Assembly: GCA_026770025.1 (NCBI GenBank)
Contig: JAMXDE010000057.1
Coordinates: forward strand, 310,001 to 374,000
Reading direction: 5' to 3'
Source of the DNA: Craspedostauros australis
Taxonomy: Eukaryota; Bacillariophyta; Bacillariophyceae; Mastogloiales; Achnanthaceae
DNA length: 64,000 nucleotides
Both the position numbers and the translations under genes were made by a program. The notes beneath the pieces were generated by a model. The model made no database searches. It worked only from the letters and a program-made list of their open reading frames with translations, and was not told the DNA's origin. Below, in pieces: positions 1 to 10,913 of this stretch (positions within the stretch are counted from its first letter, which is position 1; each line of letters begins with the position of its first letter).

Positions 1-1
1 C

Positions 2-970
2 GACCGCACCATCCTGGACTCCGGTGACATGGCGCCCATCAGCGCCTTCGAGGTGTTCTCCGGCAAGATGTACTCCGTGAAGACGATGGCAGGAGACCGA
101 CCGGCGGCGCAGCAGCAGTTCCAGCCAAAGAATGAGACGCCGCTGCAGCGACTGGCCAGGCTCCAGGCGGAGGTCGCGGAGCTGGAGGCCGAGCTCAAGA
201 CGTCCTCCACGGCGGACTCGGGCGCTGCCTTCGACGAGGAGGTCATGACCTTGGCGTCGTCCCTGAAGTCGCGGCTGTCCACGGTGGCGTCCACGCGCGT
301 GCCGGAACAGGATGAGCTCACGCGTCTCATCCAGGCGCAGAAGCAGCAGATTGCGCAGGTGGGCGGCGCGTCGTCGGCGGCCGCTACGGCTGGAGCCGAT
401 GCCGCGTCGTCGTCGGGTGTCGTCTACGAGCTGTACGGCACCGCCACCAACCCCACCACCACGGCGCAGGATCGTCTCACGAAGATCGAACGTCTCGTCG
501 GCAGCTCCACGCAGAACCAGAAATCGCTGATGGCCCGGCTGGAGGAGATGGAGACCTTGGTCGCCGTCATGGACGCCCCCAAGCTGGACAAGGTCTCCAA
601 CAAGGCCAAGGTCATCCGCGCAGACCTCGAGGCGGCAAGCAAGGCCCGCAACAAGCTCACGGCCACGTACAAGAAGGAGGACTCCAAAATGATCCAGTCC
701 CTGCATCAGCAGATGGTGGAGCTCGAGGGACTGTCCGGGCACTTGCCGGCATTGACCCAGCGTCTGCAGCAGCTCGCCAATCTGCACGTGCAAGCGTCCA
801 CCTTCGCATCGCGTCTGTCCAGTGCGGAGGAGCAGGCCAACACCGTCCAGGCGTCTTTGGGGCAGCTGGAGGGCACGTTGGATGCCATGCAGGAGCAGAT
901 GCTGGAAAATGCCACCGTCATCGAGCAGAACATGCAGCGTCTCGATGAGCGGCTCAGCAACTTGTCCTAG
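2..970 (+). CDS. DCTN2: Dynactin subunit 2 (dynamitin, p50), 5'-truncated
   Basis: The frame is open to the left edge of the window, so only the C-terminal part (about 322 residues) is present; the ATG at 29 is internal. The visible protein is almost entirely coiled coil: heptad-rich stretches near the start, a conserved VYELYGT segment that introduces the second half, then long helices ending in ERLSNLS and a TAG stop. Dynamitin is the shoulder subunit of dynactin, the cofactor that links cytoplasmic dynein to cargo. The family usually has about 400 residues, so roughly the first 80-100 are missing to the left. The order of coiled coil, linker rich in Ala/Ser, then the LERLVG-type motif is what supports the call; a generic coiled-coil protein is the alternative. 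Confidence 0.75.
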   Translation, partial: DRTILDSGDMAPISAFEVFSGKMYSVKTMAGDRPAAQQQFQPKNETPLQRLARLQAEVAELEAELKTSSTADSGAAFDEEVMTLASSLKSRLSTVASTRVPEQDELTRLIQAQKQQIAQVGGASSAAATAGADAASSSGVVYELYGTATNPTTTAQDRLTKIERLVGSSTQNQKSLMARLEEMETLVAVMDAPKLDKVSNKAKVIRADLEAASKARNKLTATYKKEDSKMIQSLHQQMVELEGLSGHLPALTQRLQQLANLHVQASTFASRLSSAEEQANTVQASLGQLEGTLDAMQEQMLENATVIEQNMQRLDERLSNLS

Positions 971-1296
971 TTACCAATATGAAGCAGAACAGAATTGAGC
1001 AGAACGGAGTGAATTGGATTGGATTGGATTGAAACAGAGAATGAAAACGACTGCGATAGTGTAATGCATGAATAGCGATCCTTCAATATCTGCGTGTTAA
1101 GATTCTTCACATGATCGGACTTGTGGTGTCGCACAGTCGTCTGAGCATGCATGGTAGGTACGTGTATTGTAATAGGCACTAGTCATAGTACGAGACATGA
1201 ATGCGCCCAACACCAGTATCCAGAGACAACAGCGTTCGGGTGGATTGAGTCATGAATTTTGGTTCGTGGAGCAAAACAGTCCACTTTGATGCGCCA
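971..1296. other. 3' flank of the dynactin gene, no gene seen
   Basis: About 330 bp between the dynactin stop and the transposon target site. It holds short direct repeats of a GGATT-type pentamer near 1012-1032 and no coding potential that I can recognise. It should contain the dynactin 3' UTR and polyadenylation site. Confidence 0.5.
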
Positions 1297-1306
1297 ATTT
1301 CCCAAC

Positions 1307-2165
1307 GAGGAAATTCACGAACCAGCCCTTTTGAAGTGCCGATTTCCACCAACCAGCCTGTTTTGACACTATTTAGTGGTTCAAAACGTCCAGATGTCCA
1401 TACGACATCTCATGGACACAGAGGTTTCCCAGCGACTTGGAAGGTTAGTATGTAAATATAGACTAACTACACCACACAGGAAAAGTACAAGCCACGTCAT
1501 ATATGTTTGTCATGAATGCCATAGAATGCGTGTAAACAGTCCATACGAATATGTAACATCTAATTAAGGGATAATTACTACTTTAGTTTGTTGGTATGTG
1601 CATAATCCACCTGTTTGCTCCACCTCTTTGCGTTGTGGATCGTATTCTGACCAAACCTTCATTGAAAAGGATAAAATACTACATTCTAACAAGATCGGCG
1701 CATCGAGGGCATTCCCATGGGTATAAATCCAGCTTGCAAGTGACTGGATCCAGCTAGAAGGTGTTGCAGATTATACGCGATCACATCATGTGATACCGCA
1801 CAGTGACTGTGTGCGGTGTGCAGAGCTTTACCCAAACCTTCATATGAAAGATCCAACATTTAAAATTCTACCAACCCCATCATTGCAACGGCGCTTCAAT
1901 AGGCACGGGGGTGGCTTGGGAGGATCTGGATCCTTCTTGAAGAAGTGCTGGTATCCAAATCTACGGATCTTGTGATACTGTGTGGCACACATGATGCTGT
2001 ACTCTATTCCAAGTATCTATGCATTCCACAGGCTGTTTTGAGAGATCCGACCAACCACACCACTCCAAACGTACCACATAGAATCCGGACATGGAGTTTG
2101 AAGTCATGGATCCGCCAGGAAGGGATCGAAATCTGCAAATGTGAATATCATGCAGCACTGATCGT
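1307..2165 (+). repeat. Left arm of the foldback element
   Basis: This arm pairs with the complement of 2735-3393. Shared landmarks in order are GTTTGCTCCA near 1613, CTTCATT near 1660, TACATTCTAACAAGATCG near 1680, ATGCTGGTATCCAAATCT near 1945 and GGAGTTTGAAGTC near 2093. The left arm is about 200 bp longer than the right because an extra diverged copy of the CCAAACCTTCAT module sits at about 1830-1920. Confidence 0.75.
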
Positions 2166-2734
2166 TGCACATCCAGCTATACGATGTTCTGAGCACATGT
2201 ACGCAGAAAATTTCGATCACATACCAATCCAACGCTTTTTCCACTCCAAGCACATTCCAAAGAGTACGATCCTGGAGTTTGGGGTCCTAGATCTGTACAG
2301 AAATGATCGATATGTGCAGATGCTGATATTCCCCAGCACTACGCGGGCCGGGAGTGTGCAGTTCGCATCGCACTGTACAGTATTCCGCATCTCTATGCAT
2401 CCGGCCAGCCGTCTTGAGAGATGTGACCAGTGAGGCTACTCCAAGCAGACTCCAAAGGCGATGACCATGGAGTTGAAAGACCAAGACCTGTTTGGAAAGA
2501 TGTAATTCTACAGATGCTGATGTCCAGTGGCACTTGGCAGCGCCGTGACATGTGAATCACCTGGGCGCATGCCGATATACCTTGTTGACGCCTGTACGGC
2601 ATCAAACAATAAATCTGCACTCTGTGGAGTGTGTTGTGAGCCATCGAAGTATTGTATTGAAATATGATCGACATTTTATATACACGTATGCTCAGAACAC
2701 TGTACAGCTTGGTGCGTACCGTTCCGTACTGAGT

Positions 2735-3393
2735 GATATTCATACCTGCAGAATTAGATCGCTTCCAGACGGATCTAAGACTTCAAACTCCATGGCTGTA
2801 GTCCTTGGAGTGTGTTTGGAGTGGTGCAGCTGATCGGATCTCTCAAAACGGCCTGCCAAATGCGTAGATATGCAGAAGACTACAGCACGATGCGTATCGC
2901 ACAGTATTACAATATTCACAGATTTGGATACCAGCATCTCTTCCAGACAGATATAGACACTCGCAAGTTGGTATTTTCCCGATTGGAATGCCTTCAATGC
3001 GTCGATCTTGTTAGAATGTAGTATTGCTATCTTTCCCAATGAAGGTTTCGTCTGAATACGATCCACAAGCAAGCACTTGGAGCAAACAGACGGATGATGT
3101 GCTTATCTATGACTAAAACAGGCATTGATTCCCCTCATAAGATGCTATTCATTCTTGTGGAAAAATTAATGGCATATTGTTACGAGTGTAACAAATAAAT
3201 ATGCTGTGGCTTGCACTTTTCATGTGTGGTATTGGTAGTCTATATTTATATACTAGCCTTACGAGCCGACGCGAAATCTCTGTGTCCATGAGATGTCGCA
3301 TGGACATTTTGACGGTTTGAGTCGGTAAGCAACACAAAACAGGCTGGTTGGTGGAAATCGGCACTTCAAAAGGGCTGGTTCGTGAATTTCCTC
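2735..3393 (-). repeat. Right arm of the foldback element
   Basis: Inverted copy of 1307-2165, with its terminal 58 bp identical to the left end. Between the arms (about 2166-2734) there is a further, more diverged direct copy of the ATGCTG/TTTTGAGAGATC/GGAGTTGAA module, so the element grew by both inversion and duplication of a unit of about 300 bp. Confidence 0.75.
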
Positions 3394-3551
3394 ATTTCCC
3401 AACGCACACTCAACCGCCCACCTTGTTTGCGTTCTTCACAATCACAAAACTGATCATCTGGACGCACCAGCCAGTTGATCCAACAGGATCAATCGAACGG
3501 AGCACCAACGGCACAACTGCACAACGGCAACGGGAGAAGCGACAGAACGCA

Positions 3552-4796
3552 ATGCCGAGGCCAATCGAGTTCCGGCTTGTGCCAACACCAGGCGCCAAGA
3601 GCGAGTTCCTGGCCATCCTGGAATCCAAGTCGGCAGCTTCAGGAAATGGTGCCGATCTGCTGTCGCAGCTGCCGTCCAAGATCACTCTCGAGGCATACAC
3701 ACGCGATGCGTGGGCCGCGGACAGCACCACCAAGTGGCAGAGCATCTCTTTCCATTTGGCATCCAACACGAACGGCGTCAACAACAACAAGCTGCCGGGA
3801 TTCATCAACTACCTGCGTCAGCGTGGCAAGGCTGCCTTCGGGAGGTTCCCAAGCAAGGCGGATGGTTCCACCATCGTCATCATCGTCCCCAGCAAGCAGG
3901 CATCATCGCAGATGGCCAACTGCCGCTTTGCCAAGCTCTCGTCGATTCCCAACTGCCCCTTGCGTCCCATCAAGTTGATGGCACCACCGTCATCTCAGCA
4001 ACAACAGCAGGCCAAACCAGTGACAAAAGCACCACCAAAGACGATCCGCAAGAAGGGAGCAGGCTTGCTGGGAAATCTCGTGGGAGCGCAGAAACGTACC
4101 AATCAGCACTTGAACATCAGCCGGCAAGCCACCGCTGCACGATCCGTACCGTCCGCCAGCGGCAACGCCAAAGGTCCCGCCGGTGACGGCGTCGCTGCAT
4201 CAGCCACGCAGGAACAGGGAGCATCGCTCAAAACTGCAGGCCAGGTGCTGGCGGAATTCCGCCAAGAGCTCGAACAGAAGATGCTGGACTTTGATATCGC
4301 TCCCGACCCCGTCATCAAGATCTCGCTCGATCTCACGCAGAAGCTAAAGAAGGTCGTGCCGCACGAGCGGGAGAATGGCAGGATCACGATCGAAATTTTG
4401 AAGTACTTGGTCTACGAGGCCGCCGAAGACGTCAACGAGGAATGGATCGCGCACCGGGAACCCAGCGAGTTCCTCGACGATGTAGTCATCGCGGTGTACA
4501 AGGAAGGCGAGGCGCCGCCAGAGGTCCTCGAGGACATCAACAAGGGCGAGCTTCCCGACGAAGTCAGAGGGCAGCAGCAGGCGTTGCAGCAACAGCAGCA
4601 GCGGCAGGAACAGCAACGTGCCATGAAGAACATGGCCGAACAGCAACGCCACGCGCTCAAGAAAGCCGAGGCGGATGATGAAAGCTTCGCGGCGTTGAAC
4701 CAGAACAAGCGTGATCGACGGACGATCGAAGAAATCCAACGCTCCACGAATGACGGCGATGATGATGAAAATACTGCCAAGCGCATGCGGACGTGA
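3552..4796 (+). CDS. Hypothetical protein with possible SPOC-like N-terminal domain
   Basis: 414 residues from the ATG at 3552. The frame is open further upstream to 3348 but that part runs through the transposon end, so it is not taken as coding. Residues about 5-150 form a globular region containing FINYLRQRG followed by GSTIVIIVPSKQ, which loosely resembles the core of SPOC domains of RNA-processing and transcription co-repressors; this match is weak. The middle (about 155-235) is basic and Gln/Ala/Lys-rich. Residues 245-360 are helical with an acidic character, and the C-terminus has a glutamine-rich coiled coil (about 345-385) ending in an acidic stretch and a basic KRMRT tail, suggesting a nuclear protein. 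It converges with the minus-strand gene that stops at 5378. I do not recognise the family with certainty. Confidence 0.7.
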   Translation: MPRPIEFRLVPTPGAKSEFLAILESKSAASGNGADLLSQLPSKITLEAYTRDAWAADSTTKWQSISFHLASNTNGVNNNKLPGFINYLRQRGKAAFGRFPSKADGSTIVIIVPSKQASSQMANCRFAKLSSIPNCPLRPIKLMAPPSSQQQQQAKPVTKAPPKTIRKKGAGLLGNLVGAQKRTNQHLNISRQATAARSVPSASGNAKGPAGDGVAASATQEQGASLKTAGQVLAEFRQELEQKMLDFDIAPDPVIKISLDLTQKLKKVVPHERENGRITIEILKYLVYEAAEDVNEEWIAHREPSEFLDDVVIAVYKEGEAPPEVLEDINKGELPDEVRGQQQALQQQQQRQEQQRAMKNMAEQQRHALKKAEADDESFAALNQNKRDRRTIEEIQRSTNDGDDDENTAKRMRT

Positions 4797-5377
4797 GAGC
4801 GACAATGAGTAGATGCGCTTCTTGATAGTCACGTCGACGCGCCCGTTCATTGCCGATCGAATGCCAGAGCAGCATGGCGTGATGGTTTTAGGCATGGGGA
4901 TTCGCGCAAAAAACTGCCACAATGCTACGTTGTACCAATACGCATCGTCCAGCCTGGGGTTCAAATCTCGAAACTATCGTTGTGTAGCGTATTCGGAAGA
5001 GACGCTGTCATTGGCCATGCCAGTGGGGGAGGACGGGTCTGCCAATCAACAAACGCTATGGGGGAAGCCGTGATTGCACATATGTACGCGGTACCTACAC
5101 AGCAGATTCCAACTGTGAACATCGACGGCCCAACCAGAAGATCGGATGCGCATGTAGAGCGCGTACTTCTACTGTTGCATAGCACTGAAAGTTTCAACAA
5201 TGCTCTCCCGACACAGTGCAGGATACTGAGAGAGTGAACAGATCCAGCATCCACACAGAGTGGCACAGTTGCGTTGCGTCATTTGTATACGTATATCTCG
5301 ATCTACTACTTTATGCTTTGTATCGTCTCTTGTATTCTATCCACTGAAAGGCAGTTCTACTCGCACCATTGCTCCTC
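4797..5377. other. Intergenic space between convergent genes
   Basis: 580 bp between two convergent stop codons. It presumably holds both 3' UTRs. I see no conserved open frame and no RNA gene; a tRNA-like B-box at about 4960 has no matching stem. Confidence 0.5.
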
Positions 5378-6373
5378 TTAGAACAACATCGCGATGGAGC
5401 CCAACAGAGACACAGCCACCAATGCACCAAACTTCCATTCCAAAACAACATCGGCGCCGGACTCATCAACATTGGCCTCATCAACCTCACCACTCACTCC
5501 ACCGACATCTTCAGCAAGGAACTTGTCCAATGCCTTCTGAGCCAAGGAAGAAAGAGCACGCCCACCTCCTCCATTGTTGCCCGCATCACTGCAGTCCAAC
5601 ATGTCAGCCTCAAAGCCAGGACAGCTGCCGAAGTTGATGTTGTAGAACGCATCCCAACGGTTGGACTGCATCCCGAACAACGCATCCGGGTTCGCCTCCA
5701 AGTTCTCACGAACGATGAAGTCGAAGCACAATGGCGTGAATCGTCCGAACCCAACATCACGGCCGATGTCGAAGCAGATGGTCTGCTTTCCGGTGAAGGT
5801 GATGAACTCGAAGTTATCACGAGGACGCGCGGAAGGGAAGACTTCGAGGTTTGTGTGGAGGCGGTTCTTCGCTCCAACTCCCGTTTCGCAGAATGCGAGG
5901 AGTTCCTCCGATGTCGTATGACATTCGGCATCACCTTCGCAATACTCGAAGGTGGGCGCATCAGCGCTGTTGCTGTTGCTGCTGCTGCTACTGCTGGAAC
6001 CGGATCCCGAGCCTGATCCAGAGCCAGCTCCAAAGACGTTGCCGTTTCCTGTTGGGATGGACGCTCCTGCGAATGTGAGGAGGAAGTCGTTGCAGTCCAG
6101 GAGAACTCTGTCGATTTGATAGTCGACGAAGGCTTGAGCATTGGCTCTGGTGAATGGTGTTGGGTTGGTTTGTTGGAGAGCCCTTTCTTGGTGATTGCCA
6201 TCGATGGGATCAACAGGATTGATGGGATCGATAGGATCATGGTGATTGACCGTGATGGCTTGAGCCTTGGAGCTGAATGCGGTGAGAAGCACAGTGAGCA
6301 AGAGGGTTGCTGTCATGGCTTTGTTGTTGGTGTTGGTGGTGTTGGTGGTGGTGGCGGTGTTGATGAAAGACAT
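5378..6373 (-). CDS. Secreted, possibly GPI-anchored hypothetical protein
   Basis: 331 residues from the ATG at 6373. A threonine/asparagine-rich N-terminus precedes a hydrophobic core (ATLLLTVLLTAFSS) and a likely signal-peptide cleavage after KAQA. The mature part contains a Gly-Ser/Ser-Asn linker (about residues 130-160) and at least six cysteines spread across two globular pieces (YCEGDAEC, CFDFIV, CPGFEADMLDC). The C-terminus ends in a hydrophobic segment (ALVAVSLLGSIAMLF) directly at the stop, the layout of a GPI-attachment signal, although a C-terminal membrane anchor is also possible. No catalytic motif is recognised. A decayed relative lies on the same strand at 9421-10150. Confidence 0.75.
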   Translation of the reverse strand: MSFINTATTTNTTNTNNKAMTATLLLTVLLTAFSSKAQAITVNHHDPIDPINPVDPIDGNHQERALQQTNPTPFTRANAQAFVDYQIDRVLLDCNDFLLTFAGASIPTGNGNVFGAGSGSGSGSGSSSSSSSNSNSADAPTFEYCEGDAECHTTSEELLAFCETGVGAKNRLHTNLEVFPSARPRDNFEFITFTGKQTICFDIGRDVGFGRFTPLCFDFIVRENLEANPDALFGMQSNRWDAFYNINFGSCPGFEADMLDCSDAGNNGGGGRALSSLAQKALDKFLAEDVGGVSGEVDEANVDESGADVVLEWKFGALVAVSLLGSIAMLF

Positions 6374-9300
6374 GTTGGTGTTCGTGATTGTGATTGTGGT
6401 TGTGTTGGTTTGGTTTGGTTGTATGTCCTCGTGTTGGATTGGTTTAGTTTTGATTAGATCGGCTGATCGTTTTTATGATCAGATCTGGAGCAACATCCAT
6501 CAAGATCGATGGTTTTGATGGTGTTGATGGTGTTGATAGATTGATGGCGAGAAAGCATGGGCAACCAGTGGTTGGTACAATGGGCTGGGTGCATGATCGT
6601 GTGCATGTAGGTATAGTCATTCTCGTGCCTGTGCTCCTGGTCATACGATCCTATATCCATGCTGCACTTGTACGATCTACTCTACGTGGATGGAGTACTG
6701 TATCCTGCGGTGATACGAGAGCCTCATATGATGATGATGTATGATGGTGGGTATGATGGTGAGCTAGTGGTGTGTGGTGTGTGAGTACTCTACTCTGGTA
6801 CATTACTCTGCACTCTGCCCGTGTAGGTCGATGCCAAGTATTGACATGGTTCTGTCCATGTCTACATCTACCCATGGCTCTCTCTCTCGTGGATGACGCG
6901 AGGTGCCGAAGACATAGTCATCATACCCTCCAGAGAGTCATCATACCATGCAATACTCCGTTGTCCGCTGCGAGTTCTCAGTTCTCTCTCTGTGTTGGTA
7001 CACATCGACATGGCTTCTTGTACCCCACCCAAGTCGGACATATCTCGGCTTCGTCGATGTCAGATGCGAGAAGCGGGGAGAAGGGAGGCGAAAAGGGAGG
7101 AGAAAGAGGAAGATGAGAAGGAGGAAGGGGAGAAAGAAGTGTGCTCGTGAGATTGGATTTAGATTAGATTGGACTTGGAAGAGATTTGGACGAGACTTGG
7201 AGAAGAGGAGAGCAAAGTACCTCTCTGTGGCATGACGAAGCAACACATTGCGCCCCAATGGATGCACAGCGTTGCCGATGAAAGCTTGTACGCCGTCATG
7301 GTGGCACATCCTTTGCTTTGATGCTTGCTTTGGTGTTTGCTTTCGTCTTTCTTCCTCTCTTTGGGAAAGCCATTGTGCATCAAATCTCCGATTTGAGTCA
7401 CCTCATCCGAAAGGAAAACGACAATACTCGTGGTTCGTATCACAGGTTGGATGAAAGTTGTGCAAAGGCCACAAATGAACCATTGGCCATCGATATTTCT
7501 GGACGTGAAGAGTGGAGGTGTTTTCTCATACTCCACGTGTACGAGTTGCTCGTATGTAGTATTATATCATAGTATACGTGTGTATCGTTGTATAGTATGT
7601 CACTTCTCGTGTTCACAACTTCAAAGGAGTGACCCTAATCACAACCAACCCCATCAACGGATCATCGATTGCATCAGGGTCCAGTACCCGGAAGCGCATG
7701 AGGCTTATCGGAGGGTGAGCCAATCCATCAACTCACCATCCGCAACCAAGATGTGATACCGTCATTTGAGAGTGACCAGGACGAAACCGATGTTGAGATT
7801 TATCGGCATGAACCGTCGCGAGGTGTCATTCCGACCCAACAAATGGCGAAGCAATCAACGGAAGGGGAATGGAGGAGCGTTCCAATCCAAACAAGAGAAA
7901 GGAAGGATGGATGGAAGGAGGTCATTCAATCCAAAAACAGAACATCGATCGAACACAACGAAACAAAGATGACATTCGCAATGTGGTACCAAACCACACC
8001 ATACCATAGTCGTACCATAGTCGTACTATACCATGCCTCTCGAATCGCAAATGGTTCCATTCATTTCTCGATACGAGCAGGTCGTACTTGCTGCTCCTTC
8101 CACTCTACGTTCTGTTCTCTGCTCTGGTTGTCTCCATGCCTCTTCAATAGTTGTATGTTGCTATTTCTACCTCGTACTATACTTGTGATGCCGATGGTCA
8201 TTTCCAATATTGGCCCAACATGAAGCCCGAAAGGAACCGACCTTCTGCCAGCGATATCTACGTTCCATGTTCTTCGCATCAGATAATGACCGGTCAACTT
8301 CAGATGCTTAATGGGAGAGCTCTGCCCCAGCATCTATCAATACATATCTACAACCAGCTTGCGGTTGCCATGTCGATGACCGCCCCAACACTCTCAGGCT
8401 GTTGTCTCCAACCGTCGAGTGAAGTCGAAGTGGAGCTGAAGTGAAGGCAATGCGAGCCGAGATCTCCAAGTGCTCGTGTGCTTTCAAATGTCACCATCTG
8501 GAGGTGCTGGACGGACGGATCAAGCTGATGATGTGGATTAGAATACCACGGAGTGTTCGTAAAGTAGAGTCGAGTTGAGTCGAAGAGGAGCCGGATTGCC
8601 AGAGGCCGACAAGTCCAGCATGGGATCGTATTCCATACCCGTCTTCCGAGGACAAGTTGGGTGTTGCACCGAACCTTGGTTCCGGAGCGGCTTGGATAGA
8701 ATGGTTGTGTATTCGCATGGTACTCCTGTTGGAGTACTATCCTTGCAGAGGAGTTGAATTGACCTTGGTGTGCGTACCAACTTCAACTCCAACGTCAATG
8801 CTAACGTCAACGACATCGAAAGCGAGCAAGTCCATTCATAGGTATCCGTTCATACATGCCGTGGGAAGGAGGAGTGGGTCAAATCTCTCTTTGAGATGGT
8901 AGAATGGATCGTGCCACCGCAAAAGGGGGTTGATTTGGGGGACTCTATGCTTCGAACACAGAATTGGCCAAGCCACGAATGAGCCTAGTCGGATCCGTTT
9001 TGTGTCTTGGCCACCACTCGATGGGCGCCTGTTTCATTCGTAGCGTGCACTCAGTCTCATGATGAATTCATTGATTTGTTTGGACCATTGTACTGAACGG
9101 TTGGTTTGCTTGGTAAGTCATCGAAGCTTGTTGACAATATGCAATTAATCCGCAAGGGCATGCGATCGTTGCAGTCCATAACATTAAGATCGGTAGCGCA
9201 ATTGCGTTCGAGTCAATGCGAGGACATACTCAATGCTGGATGTGGTGTGAAATCCAGGATCTGTGAGAGGCAACAACCCACTTTGCATCCTGCGGTAGAT

Positions 9301-9420
9301 GTAGTTCGGTACAGAACTGGGTTCTGTAATGATTCATTTGCGGTTCATCTGTATGAGGCAGGTTAGATGAAGACTCGGCGATGCGCAGATGCAGAAATAC
9401 ACCGTTGACGTAGTGGAGGG
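6374..9420. other. Gene-poor region upstream of the secreted-protein gene
   Basis: About 3 kb without a convincing gene. It contains the promoter of the secreted-protein gene, a purine-only tract at about 7070-7142, and many short overlapping frames with no domain character. Weakly hydrophobic frames around 8060-8330 do not look coding. Confidence 0.5.
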
Positions 9421-10150
9421 CTATTTGCGGTTGCCCGATCGCTCGAAGTATGCTTCGTAACCATTCCGCAAAGCAGCCAAGTCCGTGGCCAGAAAGGCGA
9501 GTTGAGCGGTTGCCCAGGACAGTAGTCGTACGCTGGTGAGGAGGGATGGTGCCGCAGAATCTTCACTCTTGTCGGCATCATCCACAGAGGATGAATCGGC
9601 GGTTTCCTTGTTCGAGATAGTCTTGTTCTTCTTGGCCTTTCGTAGGCAATGCCTGGGAAGATCAGCCATGCTCGGTCCGACGCTCCCTGCAACGACGCAT
9701 CTACCATTGCAATGAAGGATAGCATCGTCCATGTTGGGGCGCGAGGCGAAGTGGGTTTCGAACTATCCATGTCACGGACGAGATTGCAGTCCATGCGCCA
9801 CATCCTCGTTGGCGTACAGGATTTCTGGAATGACGAAGTCGGAGCAAATCGGTCCTGGTTATCCGGTACCGACACACCGAGACTCTACATGAGTATGGAA
9901 ATAGTACCAGTGCCCAACTTGTACGTGGAGAGCGACCGCTGCACTCGCTCGTTGCGATGTTGGCGAGGTTCCTGTGGCCCCAAAGACACACCATGTCTCG
10001 GCGGAGTAGACGGACATCCTGGTTTGTTTTCGCAGGCGTGGGCTGGTGCTGCCGACGGACTCATCTCTTTTCCCCCATCTGTTGGCAAAGATCGTGTCCC
10101 TGTGCCACGCCTGTGCGTTTTTTTTTTTTTGCGTCCTGCGCTGACCACGC
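9421..10150 (-). pseudogene. Decayed paralogue of the secreted protein at 5378-6373
   Basis: No single frame is intact, but fragments in successive minus-strand frames align in order with the protein encoded at 5378-6373. NAQAW (near 10110) matches NAQAF; CVFGATG (near 9985) matches NVFGAGS; ICSDFV followed by AN-x-D and GLQS (near 9840-9790) matches LCFDFIV, ANPD and GMQS; MDDAILHC (near 9730) matches EADMLDC. Stops and frame changes separate the pieces, and a 12-base T run at about 10118 breaks the N-terminal part. The alignment is by eye and individual matches are short; the collinear order is the main support. The C-terminal portion ends at 9421 and does not preserve the GPI-like tail. 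Confidence 0.55.
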
Positions 10151-10913
10151 CGGCCTTGCTGGATTCCGCTCCAGCCTCTTGCGAAGGTGGATATCATCTG
10201 TCCATCGTCACCGCTCGTCGAGCGCTGGGGGGATGTGTGACATGGAATGCTTCCCCGTACTCCCGAAGTTGTGTTGCCTCCAAGTGATCTCATTGCCATG
10301 GGAGGGGTGGCTCGCACGGGCATGCACAACACGGAGATTTGCGCTTCCAATCATCATCGTCCTCGATTGATGGGCACGATGAGTGAACAGAACCATGTGC
10401 ACGACTGGTTTCACGGCAGGCCAATCGTGTCGCCAACGAGTCGCAGGGTCTGGCATTCGCCCGTATCGAAGATTCTCCCTTTTGGTTGGCTGTCATCTCT
10501 CCAATACAAGTCGATCTAGTCAAAAGAAGAGGAACGCCAACACATGTCAGATTCGAGAAACTGACGGTGGACAGACGTTGGCGCCAGAATGAAGGAACAA
10601 CAATGCGAAGTTTTTCTGCGTATCGCTTCGTGCGTTGTTTTTGCACACATCAATGACGACAACACGTGCGCGAAAGGTTCGATGGTTCAGCACAAGATGC
10701 GGAAGATTCGTCCTTGGGGGTCATCATGGTGACAAAAGATCGCACCTGTCGCATTGCATGCTTCATCGAGTGAAACCGGCCAACCGCAGCTGGTGCTTCT
10801 CATCAACCGATTCGACATTTCTTGATCCGTCCACGACACGGTGAGAGATCAATGCTTTGCGACCACTCATTCTCTCCAGAGTCCGACGCGAACGCAAAAC
10901 AAAACCCATCACG
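10151..10913. other. Intergenic region upstream of the PGS1-like gene
   Basis: About 760 bp between the pseudogene and the next start codon. It must contain the promoter and 5' UTR of the downstream gene. Nothing else recognisable. Confidence 0.45.

Larger units (their letters stand above)
1307..3393. mobile_element. Mutator-like non-autonomous foldback DNA transposon with 10-bp target duplication
   Basis: The two ends are inverted copies of each other. The outermost 58 bp (from GAGGAAATTCACGAACC at 1307 inward, and its complement ending at 3393) are identical, and similarity continues with gaps for several hundred bases. Immediately outside, ATTTCCCAAC is present on both sides (1297-1306 and 3394-3403), a 10-bp target-site duplication. 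Long terminal inverted repeats with 9-11 bp duplications are the hallmark of Mutator-like elements (established knowledge). No transposase-like frame exists inside; the element is nearly all inverted-repeat arms with a loop, so it would have to be mobilised in trans. It ends only about 160 bp before the start codon of the gene at 3552 and therefore lies in that gene's promoter region. Confidence 0.8.

Noticed and set aside
4950-4980. tRNA B-box-like GGTTCAAATC
   Set aside because: Flanking bases do not form a T-stem or acceptor stem, and no A-box lies upstream at the right distance.
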